NCBI RefSeq assembly: GCF_000379725.1
Contig: NZ_KB903643.1
Span: 215,674 to 279,673, forward strand
Reading direction: 5' to 3'
DNA length: 64,000 bases
DNA from: Cytophaga aurantiaca DSM 3654
Lineage (GTDB): Bacteria > Bacteroidota > Bacteroidia > Cytophagales > Cytophagaceae
Shown: positions 35,059-43,265 of the stretch, one piece after another
How positions within the stretch are numbered: the stretch's first letter is position 1
How the letters are laid out: each line of letters starts with the position of its first letter
Translations under genes and position numbers: made by a program
The notes under the pieces: generated by a model
What the model was told of the DNA's origin: nothing
The model's database searches: none
What the model saw: the letters and a program-made list of their open reading frames with translations, nothing else

Positions 35059-35607
35059 TCAGGCTTTTAGATTGCGTTTCGCTTGTTCTATATGCCGTTC
35101 ATTATGCGCAATAATAAATTGAAATACATCTCCCAGTTTTAACTTGATAAAAGGTGAAATAGAAATGGGAATTTTAATTCTGTTTAAATCCTGACTGTGA
35201 GCAATTCTTAAATACGACAGCAGTAGCTCTTGTTGATGAATGAATGTGGATACAACAGCTGCGGCATCTAAGTCAGATTCAGGTACATGTTTTTTAAAGG
35301 CCTTGTATTTTTTACCCGAGCCGGGAAGCATCATTTCTATAAAATACGAACCGATCCAACCGCTTCTAAAGCTTTTGGAATACATAGAGTTATCTTTCTT
35401 TAAAGCTGTTTGAATTTTGGGTAAATAAAAATCACCATAACTGTTTAAATGTTGCAGACATTGCGCAATGCTCCATCCACCAGTATTAGATCGTTTGAGT
35501 AAAACATCGGTAGAAAGGTTCTGAAATGTTTCTACCGCATTGCAAATCGATGTTTCTACACGTGTTTCAAGATCATGCAGAAGTCTTAAGGAATCAATTG
35601 TTTTCAT
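35059..35607 (-). CDS. DinB-family protein
   Basis: A 182-residue four-helix-bundle protein of the DinB/YfiT-like superfamily, starting at ATG 35607. Metal ligands are suggested by QCLQHLNSYGDFYL (about residue 55) and HNERHIEQAKR near the C-terminus, which supply the three His of the family. Members are thiol-dependent S-transferases or uncharacterised stress proteins. It lies 68 bases after the Crp/Fnr regulator in the same direction, with the MBL hydrolase ahead of both. Confidence 0.8.
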   Translation of the reverse strand: MKTIDSLRLLHDLETRVETSICNAVETFQNLSTDVLLKRSNTGGWSIAQCLQHLNSYGDFYLPKIQTALKKDNSMYSKSFRSGWIGSYFIEMMLPGSGKKYKAFKKHVPESDLDAAAVVSTFIHQQELLLSYLRIAHSQDLNRIKIPISISPFIKLKLGDVFQFIIAHNERHIEQAKRNLKA

Positions 35608-35675
35608 AGGAATCAATTTTTATAAATCAAAATTGCATCTATGTTTAGTATTAAATATTGGTATTTACCAAGATT

Positions 35676-36260
35676 TTAAATTTTCACCTTATTTATCAAT
35701 TTGCTGAAATTGGTTGGGTCTATACCCAGGTAGCTCGCCAGATATTTATGCGGAACCAATTGCAAGATATGCGGACTGCGTTGCAATAGCTTTTTAAAGC
35801 GTTCTTCAGAAGTAAATGACTGTACTTCAACCAATCGTTCCAACACACCGGAAAGTGCTTGTACAGTTCCTTTACGGATTAAAATTTCAATGCCAATGAT
35901 TTCTTTGCTCAGCACTTCAATTTCAGAAAAAGATGCACGTAAAAAAGTAGAGGGGGTAAGTGTTTCGTAATAATATTTAGATGGCGACTCGTGTATCATA
36001 GAGTCTAATACACCTCCGAAGGATGGTGCATACGTAAATACCAATGTTGCTTCTCTATTTTGATCATCGAAGTAAAATACACGCTGCACGCCTTCAACTA
36101 CAAAATATAAATATTTTTCTGTTTGTCCGGGTATGGTTAACTGCTCTTTTCGTTTTGCTTCAAAGGGTTTCCATAAAGAAGCAAAACGATTCCATTCCTT
36201 GTCTGTAAACGGATGAATGGAAGTTACAAGTTGACGTAATTGATCGATGGAAGAAATCAT
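35676..36260 (-). CDS. Crp/Fnr-family transcription regulator
   Basis: A 194-residue regulator with an N-terminal cyclic-nucleotide-binding fold (about 15-130) and a C-terminal helix-turn-helix. FAKRKEQLTIPGQTEKYLYF-like text (KRKEQLTIPGQTEKYLYFVV) and VQRVFYFDDQNREATLVF are typical, and the HTH includes YLASYLGIDPTNFSKLIN near 172-190. Bacteroidota members often have a short C-terminus and no conserved cAMP arginine, as here, so the ligand is unknown. Its start abuts the stop of the MBL hydrolase gene (36261), so they form an operon. Confidence 0.85.
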   Translation of the reverse strand: MISSIDQLRQLVTSIHPFTDKEWNRFASLWKPFEAKRKEQLTIPGQTEKYLYFVVEGVQRVFYFDDQNREATLVFTYAPSFGGVLDSMIHESPSKYYYETLTPSTFLRASFSEIEVLSKEIIGIEILIRKGTVQALSGVLERLVEVQSFTSEERFKKLLQRSPHILQLVPHKYLASYLGIDPTNFSKLINKVKI

Positions 36261-37280
36261 TTATTTCAATGGAATAATTTCACCGACACATACATATAAA
36301 ATTTCTCCCGCTACATGTTGTTTTTCCTGTTCTTTCTTCAGCACGTGTATTGGGTCACCTATAGGTTCGTCGGCTAGATCAAACGTGCCGTAATGCATGG
36401 GTATAAAGTTTTTGGCTTTTGTATCGTGGAATGCTTTGATGCCATCAATAGGCGAGAGGTGACTTTGTCCCATGAAGAATTCAGGCTTATATGCACCGAT
36501 TCCGATCATTGCATAATCGACAACAGGAAAGATGTTGGCGATGTCTGTAAAGTGGCTTCCATAGCCGCTGTCGCCGCCAAAGTAAATGGTTTTCCCTGCA
36601 GCTTGAATAACAAAACCTCCCCAGAGCCGTACGTTGGTATCTGTTAAATATCTTCGGCCCCAGTGTCTGCTGGGAACATAGGTGATCTTGATTTCAGGTT
36701 TGGTCTTGTATTGCTGATACCATCCGGCTGCTTCAATCGAAGTACTTTTGGTTATTTTTTTAATGACAGTATCAACGTTTAAACCTGTAAGATAAATTGC
36801 ATTTGGATTGTTTTTAGCAAGCAACTCCAGACTCTTTTTGTCGCAGTGATCACGATGATCGTGTGAGATGAGTATGTAATCCATATGTTTTAATTGATCT
36901 GGATCAATCGGTAGTTTGCTTTTACGTTTGATAAGCGATACATCAAAAAGTACCGGATCGATAAGCAACGTTATTCCCGCTATACGAATAAAAAAAGAAG
37001 CATGTCCAAGCCATACAATACAGTCTTCTGATGATGTTAGAAAGTTGCTGTCGGTGATGCAAGTTAATTTCCAGGTACTTTTTTTCTTTTCTTCTTTCTG
37101 AGGATTTTTGGTTGTTTGCCATTTCAATACTTCTCTGAAGGAATTAATGAATGCAAATTCATGATTTAAAAACCTTCCTTTGGAATCAAGCGGAGTTCCT
37201 TTCCATTCGAATGGTAAAGCTATTGTTGGTAAGTCCGGATTGGATGTATAATTACTCGGTACAGAATGTTTTGCTGTCAT
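36261..37280 (-). CDS. MBL-fold metallo-hydrolase (NAPE-PLD/UlaG-like)
   Basis: A 339-residue cytoplasmic metallo-beta-lactamase-fold hydrolase. It starts with an N-terminal extension (TAKHSVPSNYTSNPDL), then DCIVWLGHASFFIRIAGITLLIDPV. The metal motif is ISHDHRDHCD (about residues 135-144), with YVPSRHWGRRYL, YFGGDSGYGSHF and PMHYGTFDLADEP giving the remaining ligands. This matches the NAPE-PLD-like lipid or lactone hydrolases. The gene is translationally abutted by the Crp/Fnr regulator. The substrate is unknown. Confidence 0.85.
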   Translation of the reverse strand: MTAKHSVPSNYTSNPDLPTIALPFEWKGTPLDSKGRFLNHEFAFINSFREVLKWQTTKNPQKEEKKKSTWKLTCITDSNFLTSSEDCIVWLGHASFFIRIAGITLLIDPVLFDVSLIKRKSKLPIDPDQLKHMDYILISHDHRDHCDKKSLELLAKNNPNAIYLTGLNVDTVIKKITKSTSIEAAGWYQQYKTKPEIKITYVPSRHWGRRYLTDTNVRLWGGFVIQAAGKTIYFGGDSGYGSHFTDIANIFPVVDYAMIGIGAYKPEFFMGQSHLSPIDGIKAFHDTKAKNFIPMHYGTFDLADEPIGDPIHVLKKEQEKQHVAGEILYVCVGEIIPLK

Positions 37281-37306
37281 GCTATTAGTACTTCTTATAA
37301 AATAAA

Positions 37307-37333
37307 AAAGAGGGACTGAATTAGTCCCTCTTT
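37307..37333 (-). terminator. Terminator of the flotillin gene
   Basis: A perfect 11-bp stem (37307-37317 with 37323-37333) with a 5-base loop; the A-run to its left is the minus-strand U-tract. Confidence 0.85.
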
Positions 37334-37378
37334 AATACTACGAATTTTTTAAAACTTACTCAATAGTGAGCATGCGTT

Positions 37379-38887
37379 TTATTTTTTAGGCTCAACAGGA
37401 GTAACATCCTTCGGTGTATCTTCTCCTTTTAAATAGGTTGGTAAATTCAAACCAGCCATGTTAAACAGATCGTTCAATGGAGGTACTGTTTTCATCATAC
37501 CGGAAACAAAGTTTGCAGTAGAGGAGTTGCCATTGTCTGAGCCGCCGTTACCTGAATCCCAAACAGTGATCTTGTCGATCTTGATGTTTTTAACAGCTTC
37601 AACTTGTGTACGAACCAATTCAGGAAGTTTTTCAAGTAACAATAACTGGAACGCTTTTGTTGGATCACCACCTGCAGCAGCAACTACATCTTTGTAACCT
37701 TCTGCTTGTTTTGTTAAGATTTCATACAAACCTTTTGCTTCCGCTTCCATTTTTGCATAGATCGCATCCGCTTCACCTTTTGCATTCTCTCTGATACGTT
37801 CTGCATCTGCTTGCGCTTCGATGATTGCACGTTGTTTAGCGATCTCTGCGGGGATTACAATGTTGGCAATCTGTGTAGAACGTTCTCTTTCAGAACGCGC
37901 CAATTCGGCCTTCTGTTCTGCAACATACGATTCTTCTAATGCCTTAGCCTGTTGAACTTTTTCAGCAGTAATCGCAATACGTAAAGATTCCGCTTCTTTT
38001 TCTCTTCTTAATGCTTCCGAATTTGCAATCGAAATTTTAGCTGCGTTTTCCCCTGTAATTGCAATCGCATTTGCTTCAGATGTTTTTACACGGGTATCAC
38101 GTTGCGCTTCCGCTTTACCGATTGCTTCATCTTTAGCAGCAGCAGCAATACTGATCTCTCTGTCTTTTTGTGTGATTGCGATCTTAACATCACGGTCTCT
38201 GTGTGTTTCCGCAATCTGTGTATCTTTTTCTCTGTCGGCTAATGCTTTACCAGTTTCACCTATTTTCTCTTGCTCAGCAACACTCACTTTCGCTTCGTTG
38301 ATCGCTTTTGCAGCCGCTTCTTTACCCAACGCTTCAATGTAACCTGATTCGTCTTTGATATCGGTTACGTTTACGTTGATTAATTTCAAACCGATTTTCT
38401 TTAATTCGCTATCAACGTTTTTAGAAATGTTGTCAAGGAATTTATCACGGTCGGAGTTGATCTCTTCAATAGTCATCGTTGCAATAACCAAACGCAACTG
38501 ACCGAATAAAATATCTTTCGCCAACTCCTGAATGTTTTCATAAGAAAGACCAAGCAATCTTTCTGCAGCTGTATTCATTGTATCTGCTTCTGTAGAAATA
38601 GCAATTGTAAAGCGACAAGGTACATCCACACGAATGTTTTGTCTACTCAATGCATTTGTCAGATTTGCTTCAATCGACAATGGCTTTAAATCCAAGAACG
38701 CATAATCCTGAATTACCGGCCAGATGAAAGCACCACCACCGTGCACACACTTTGCAGAAGAGCCACCGGTGCGACCATAAATAACGAGGATTTTGTCCGA
38801 AGGACATCTTTTATATCGGGCTACTAAAGCTGATATGGTAACAAATACGACAATCGCCGCTACAACAATAATTAGAATTTGTGTCAT
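37379..38887 (-). CDS. Flotillin-like SPFH protein (YqiK/FloT type)
   Basis: A 502-residue membrane-raft protein. One N-terminal membrane segment (about 3-22, ILIIVVAAIVVFVTISALVA) is followed by the SPFH domain (about 25-200). A long Ala/Glu/Lys coiled coil follows (about 200-400, with the repeating EAQADAERIRENAKGEADA pattern), then a short C-terminal region. KCVHGGGAFIWPVIQDYAFLD marks the flotillin branch. Members assemble in functional membrane microdomains. The NfeD-like gene lies 26 bases upstream, an arrangement known for flotillin pairs. It is closed by the hairpin at 37307-37333. Confidence 0.92.
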   Translation of the reverse strand: MTQILIIVVAAIVVFVTISALVARYKRCPSDKILVIYGRTGGSSAKCVHGGGAFIWPVIQDYAFLDLKPLSIEANLTNALSRQNIRVDVPCRFTIAISTEADTMNTAAERLLGLSYENIQELAKDILFGQLRLVIATMTIEEINSDRDKFLDNISKNVDSELKKIGLKLINVNVTDIKDESGYIEALGKEAAAKAINEAKVSVAEQEKIGETGKALADREKDTQIAETHRDRDVKIAITQKDREISIAAAAKDEAIGKAEAQRDTRVKTSEANAIAITGENAAKISIANSEALRREKEAESLRIAITAEKVQQAKALEESYVAEQKAELARSERERSTQIANIVIPAEIAKQRAIIEAQADAERIRENAKGEADAIYAKMEAEAKGLYEILTKQAEGYKDVVAAAGGDPTKAFQLLLLEKLPELVRTQVEAVKNIKIDKITVWDSGNGGSDNGNSSTANFVSGMMKTVPPLNDLFNMAGLNLPTYLKGEDTPKDVTPVEPKK

Positions 38888-38913
38888 GGTTGGGTTTTAT
38901 TTGAATTAAAAAG

Positions 38914-39480
38914 TTAAAGTGTTTCTACTAATAGAATATTATCATGTTCAATGCGTACAACTTTTACAACAGAGCCTGTTGGTATTTTATCTTCATTATC
39001 AGTCATCGCGTCTAGTTCGCGCACAGAGCCTCTTACACTGATCAATATTTTACCTTTACCTGCTTTTTTACCTGGTATGGTTAAATATACATCCGCACTT
39101 TTATTTACGGTTTCTTCGTATGTAAAGCTATTGTCTTCAGCTAATTTTTGTAATTCTCTGATAATTACAAAGAACATGTAAATGAACAACGAACCTACAG
39201 CAATAGAAACGACAACTAGCAATGCGTTTGGTATTCTGTTAAAGAACGAGATACCTGTCCAGCTAAAACCCAATAGAAAGTTTATTAAGTTTCTGAATGA
39301 GAAGAGTTGAAAATGCGAATCTCCATGTTCAAGATCGCCATCAAAGTCTGCATCTATGCCATCAGCGCCATCCGCTCCGATAAAAGTCATGATTGTTTGA
39401 ATCAGAAAAATAATACTGGTTGGTATGGCAATATACCACAATGTCCTTAAAAAAGGGTCCAGATTTTCGAGTAATTCCAT
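38914..39480 (-). CDS. NfeD-like membrane protein, flotillin partner
   Basis: A 188-residue protein with hydrophobic segments at about 12-35, 65-84 and 85-112, and a C-terminal OB-fold-like strand domain (about 120-188, VYLTIPGKKAGKGKILISVR to VVRIEHDNILLVETL). This matches the YqiJ/NfeD-like partner of flotillins; the aspartate-rich loop GADGADGIDADFDGDLEHGD at about 32-51 is notable. It is co-transcribed with the flotillin gene 26 bases downstream. Confidence 0.8.
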   Translation of the reverse strand: MELLENLDPFLRTLWYIAIPTSIIFLIQTIMTFIGADGADGIDADFDGDLEHGDSHFQLFSFRNLINFLLGFSWTGISFFNRIPNALLVVVSIAVGSLFIYMFFVIIRELQKLAEDNSFTYEETVNKSADVYLTIPGKKAGKGKILISVRGSVRELDAMTDNEDKIPTGSVVKVVRIEHDNILLVETL

Positions 39481-39658
39481 GGTTGTAATTTAGTTAAATT
39501 TTAATGAATACAGGCGGTATTCGTTATTGAAAAAGTAATAGTTATAATGGGGAAAATTATATCCTTGCAATCGTTTTTACTCTTATGCCTTTCTATGGAT
39601 ATATACGATAAAAATTATGCCAATGTTGATTGTTGTTGAAAAGATATTTTTATAAAAT

Positions 39659-39689
39659 TTCGTCAGACCATCTTTTATGGCCTGACGAA
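39659..39689 (-). terminator. Hairpin after the PorT-like gene
   Basis: An 8-bp core stem (39659-39666 with 39682-39689), extended by a few imperfect pairs. It lies 42 bases past the minus-strand stop at 39731. Confidence 0.6.
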
Positions 39690-39730
39690 TAATGACTTCT
39701 GTCAATTTTAAAATTAAAAAATGAATACAA

Positions 39731-40423
39731 TTAAAACGTAGGAGTGAAGGTTGCTTTTGATGAACCTTTTCCCAGTTTATAGGCAAAGCCAACCAGCAGA
39801 CTTGTAGCATTGCTTCGGAATGCATAATTACTGTTTGTGCTAGTACTAATATTTGTGAGTCCCAAATTATCTCTGATTTCAAAAGACAAAGAGAATTTTT
39901 CTTTAATAGGTAAGGCTACACCAATACCGCCTGTAATACCGAAATTTAATGTTTGATAATAATCAGTACGATTGGTTTTTCTGTCAGGTGTCCAATCTGA
40001 AATAACGCTTTGGTTTAATAAAAAACTGAAACTTGGACCTACATTCAAAAAATACTTTAACTTGTTTCCAATGCTAGCTCTCACTAAAACAGGTATTGTA
40101 ATATAATCATAATGAAAATGCGTTGTGCCTGGGCCAATCATATTGTCATTTTGATTCGTATACGTTATTTTATCTGTCTTATCAGCCAGCCGTTCAAAGG
40201 CTGGATCGATTCTTAATGCAAAGGTATTGTTGATATTGTATTGAACGAAAAGCCCGGCAATTCCGGCAACTTGCGGATACCTATTTGCTTGAAGCATATC
40301 AGATGCATACCGCATGGCTGTTAGATTGGGTCCGGCTTGTAAACCGATTTCAAATTTTGAATCCTGGGCAATAACAGAATAAGATAAAAGAATAGCGGTA
40401 AATAAAATTGAAAGAGTTTTCAT
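39731..40423 (-). CDS. PorT-family outer-membrane beta-barrel protein
   Basis: A 230-residue exported protein. Signal peptide 1-19 ends LSYSVIAQ. The mature part begins KFEIGLQAGPNLTAMRY, the start typical of PorT-like proteins, and holds about eight amphipathic strands ending LLVGFAYKLGKGSSKATF. PorT itself belongs to the T9SS assembly set, but many paralogues exist and the role of this one is unknown. It lies divergent from the MtfA-like gene, with 240 bases between. Confidence 0.8.
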   Translation of the reverse strand: MKTLSILFTAILLSYSVIAQDSKFEIGLQAGPNLTAMRYASDMLQANRYPQVAGIAGLFVQYNINNTFALRIDPAFERLADKTDKITYTNQNDNMIGPGTTHFHYDYITIPVLVRASIGNKLKYFLNVGPSFSFLLNQSVISDWTPDRKTNRTDYYQTLNFGITGGIGVALPIKEKFSLSFEIRDNLGLTNISTSTNSNYAFRSNATSLLVGFAYKLGKGSSKATFTPTF

Positions 40424-40663
40424 GATTGTTTAATGTGAAATATTTAAAAAAGGTGAATAAGGGTTCAATATAGTCATTTTACAAAAGTATAAATGAAATT
40501 TGATAGGGAAAAAGAATACCTAAAAGTAGTGATAAAGAATATTTCATAAGAATAAAAGTTACTGGTTAATGATAAAATACATGAATTGATTAACCCTAAT
40601 GGGTTTTCAATTACCTACAGTAAACTAATTTTTAAATCTATTATTTTTCTGTAGCTTTCTTCC

Positions 40664-41857
40664 ATGATTTCAATGAACGAAATTTATAATGTATTGCTTT
40701 TAGAATTTCCATATTTTAAAAAGATAAACGAAGAAAAAAGGCAGCTGCTTTGTAAGCGCACGCAGCAATTTATTGATGGGACAGATTTTATTCCCCGTAA
40801 AGGAATGATGTTGACCAATCGCATGCAGATCCTGATTGCAGCGTGTTCCCAACAACTTACACTTGGTTTTTCCCGTCATTACAATTATGCATACTTTGAA
40901 AAAATTATCGTGTATCCTGAAAAATATTTATCTACCTATACAGATAAATATCACACCGGAGAAATGAATACAGCAGGTATCATTGTCCTTTCATGGGAAG
41001 ATTTTTATAAAGGAATTTCAATAGATAACGATACACATAATGTAGGATTGCATGAGTTTGCCCATGCATTGGAGTTTATGGACATTGCAAATAAGGATGT
41101 AGATGAAATATTTTCAGCATGTTTAGATAAGTTTACAGCACTTGCAGATCATTACTTACTGCATCAACCCGATAAGCCTTTGTTTCGATCGTATGCTACA
41201 ACAAATCTTTCAGAGTTTTTTGCGGTTGCTACAGAGTATTATTTTGAAGCACCAAAAGAATTTGCAGAAAGAGAGCCGGAGTTGTTTGATATTTTACGGA
41301 AGGCCTATCAACAAAATACTGCATCTGGTATTTCTGTAGCCAAAAAAATAAATACCACAGGTAAGAGTTATTTATCCGACAATGTATCATCTTCAAAATA
41401 TTCAGCTGTCCTTTTTTATCTTATTATTGGCGCAATGTCTCTAACGATAACCTATAATGGTAGCATCATTGGAGCATTGGGTTTGGTGTGTTTCATATTG
41501 GTTATGGATATTTTTGGAACACCACGGAGTATATTTTCATTATATGAAGATTATGTACATGTTAAACTAGGTCAAATACGAGTAAAACGATTGATTCAAT
41601 ATTTTTTTCCGGCTAAAAATAGGTATAACCCCATTGTTCCATATTCCGAAGTGTTATATGTGAATGCACGGTATCATCAGGATGATGAAGGTGGCGGTGA
41701 ATTTTATTCGTATGTATTATGTTACCTTCAACAGAATACTTTAGTAGAAGTAAATTGCGTAACAACAGATTTAAATTACGAGCGGGTGTTACGGTTTTTA
41801 TATTTAGAGAAAAAGGTGGGTACGCGTTTAGATGGAAAATATAAAAAATATAAATAA
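40664..41857 (+). CDS. MtfA-like zinc peptidase with C-terminal membrane module
   Basis: A 397-residue protein. Residues about 20-225 form an MtfA/M90 metallopeptidase domain: the motif HEFAH (His130, Glu131, His134) is in VGLHEFAHALEFMD, and LSEFFAVATEYYFEAP provides the third-ligand region. This is the usual extent of MtfA (about 265 residues). An extra C-terminal part follows: two membrane helices (about 247-285, SAVLFYLIIGAMSLTITYNG and LVCFILVMDIFG) and a soluble strand-rich domain (about 290-397, GQIRVKRLIQYFFPA onward). The fusion is unlike the E. coli protein. The start may be 40664 or the Met codon 9 bases on. It is predicted to be membrane-anchored. Confidence 0.8.
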   Translation: MISMNEIYNVLLLEFPYFKKINEEKRQLLCKRTQQFIDGTDFIPRKGMMLTNRMQILIAACSQQLTLGFSRHYNYAYFEKIIVYPEKYLSTYTDKYHTGEMNTAGIIVLSWEDFYKGISIDNDTHNVGLHEFAHALEFMDIANKDVDEIFSACLDKFTALADHYLLHQPDKPLFRSYATTNLSEFFAVATEYYFEAPKEFAEREPELFDILRKAYQQNTASGISVAKKINTTGKSYLSDNVSSSKYSAVLFYLIIGAMSLTITYNGSIIGALGLVCFILVMDIFGTPRSIFSLYEDYVHVKLGQIRVKRLIQYFFPAKNRYNPIVPYSEVLYVNARYHQDDEGGGEFYSYVLCYLQQNTLVEVNCVTTDLNYERVLRFLYLEKKVGTRLDGKYKKYK

Positions 41858-41869
41858 GCTATCTTCAAT

Positions 41870-41918
41870 AGATATTAAAAAAAGAGATGAAAATTACCCG
41901 TCTCTTTTTTTAATATCT
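41870..41918. terminator. Bidirectional terminator, 18-bp perfect stem
   Basis: Arms 41870-41887 and 41901-41918 are exact reverse complements, with a 13-base loop. It lies between the convergent MtfA-like and OsmC genes. Confidence 0.88.
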
Positions 41919-41935
41919 TATTTCTTAACGGTTCC

Positions 41936-42373
41936 TTATTTAATTAAGTTTGCGGAAAGTGTAATCTCAACTGCCGACAATGCCTGACTTACAGGGCAGT
42001 TCTTTTTTGCAACATCAGCTAATTCTTTAAATTTTTCTTCACTGATATTGGGAACGGTACCTTCTAAATGAAGATGTATTGATTTAAATTTAAATCCCCC
42101 ATTTTCCTGAACCATTGTAATGCTGGCTTCTGTAGATAATTTTGTAGGAGGGAAGTTAGCGCCTGTTAGCTGAAAGCTCAGTGCCATGCTAAAGCATCCT
42201 GCATGTGCCGCCGCAATTAATTCTTCCGGATTAGTTCCTGACTTACCATCTTCATTTTCAAAACGTGTTTTAAAAGAATAAGGAGTTTCATTCAAAACAG
42301 TACTTGGAGAAGTAAGAGTGCCTTTTCCTTCTAATCCCGTTCCTTGCCATACGGCGTTTGCTTTACGAATCAT
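41936..42373 (-). CDS. OsmC-family peroxide reductase
   Basis: A 145-residue cytoplasmic peroxiredoxin-like enzyme of the OsmC type, which reduces organic hydroperoxides. The two redox cysteines are in [20 protein letters not shown] (about residue 59) and [15 protein letters not shown] (about 125). The N-terminal [16 protein letters not shown] matches YhfA/OsmC. It is followed by the hairpin at 41870-41918. The gene is divergent from gpmA, with 229 bases between. Confidence 0.92.
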   Translation of the reverse strand: MIRKANAVWQGTGLEGKGTLTSPSTVLNETPYSFKTRFENEDGKSGTNPEELIAAAHAGCFSMALSFQLTGANFPPTKLSTEASITMVQENGGFKFKSIHLHLEGTVPNISEEKFKELADVAKKNCPVSQALSAVEITLSANLIK

Positions 42374-42602
42374 ATACGTAGTTGATTAAAGTTGAAAAGA
42401 TTTCAAATTCTATTTATTTAATAAGATAAATAAAAATTAGTAAACTGTATACTGAAATTGATTTTAATAACAAAGAAATAATCTTCCGCATCTGTTGATT
42501 GGCCTATTTTTAATTGGCTTATGAAAGTTTTAATTTCTTTTAACATAATTTTTTCTATATTAATAGTAGAGCGATTCATTTTAGTTTTATTAATTTATCC
42601 GT

Positions 42603-43244
42603 ATGCCAATTTTAGTTATTGTTCGTCACGGTCAATCCGAGTGGAATCTTAAAAATCTTTTTACAGGCTGGGCGGATGTAGAGCTTACACCTACCGGTGA
42701 ACACGAAGCAGAGTACGCAGGCATTGTATTGCGTCCATATAATTTTGATCTTGCTTATACATCGGTTTTAAAGCGTGCTATTCACACCCTTCACATCATT
42801 CTGGATGAAATCGGTGTATCCATTCCCATCATTGAAAATAAAGCCTTGAACGAGCGAAATTACGGAGAACTTCAAGGTTTGAATAAAGCTGAAGTAGGGC
42901 AGAAGTATGGTGCGCAGCAATTGATCGCCTGGCGCAGAAGTTTTACAGAAGTACCACCCGGCGGAGAAAGTTTAGAGAATACCTATCAGCGTGTAATCCC
43001 ATATTTTCAGTCGGATATAGAACCTCAGCTGCGTGCAGGAAAAAATATATTGATTGTTGCACACGGGAATAGTTTACGTGCCTTGATGATGTTTTTAGAA
43101 AAGGTCACGCCCGAAGACATTGCACATATTGATCTGGCAACTGGTGCGCCAAGATTGTATGAATTTTCAAGCAACTTAGATTTAAATTCTGTATCTTATG
43201 TAAAGCTTCCTGAAACATCTTCGGATGGTTCAACGCTTTTGTAA
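42603..43244 (+). CDS. gpmA: 2,3-bisphosphoglycerate-dependent phosphoglycerate mutase
   Basis: A 213-residue glycolytic enzyme that interconverts 3- and 2-phosphoglycerate. The active-site phosphohistidine is in IVRHGQSEWNLKNLFTGWAD (His9), and the second His in IVAHGNSLRALMMFLE (about residue 159). LNERNYGELQGLNKAEVGQKYG is diagnostic. It is shorter than E. coli GpmA (250) because a mid-protein insertion is missing, as in other Bacteroidota. The poxB-like gene starts 21 bases downstream, suggesting a joint transcript for the lower end of glycolysis. Confidence 0.95.
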   Translation: MPILVIVRHGQSEWNLKNLFTGWADVELTPTGEHEAEYAGIVLRPYNFDLAYTSVLKRAIHTLHIILDEIGVSIPIIENKALNERNYGELQGLNKAEVGQKYGAQQLIAWRRSFTEVPPGGESLENTYQRVIPYFQSDIEPQLRAGKNILIVAHGNSLRALMMFLEKVTPEDIAHIDLATGAPRLYEFSSNLDLNSVSYVKLPETSSDGSTLL

Positions 43245-43265
43245 ATCGAAAATAATAAAACAGCT

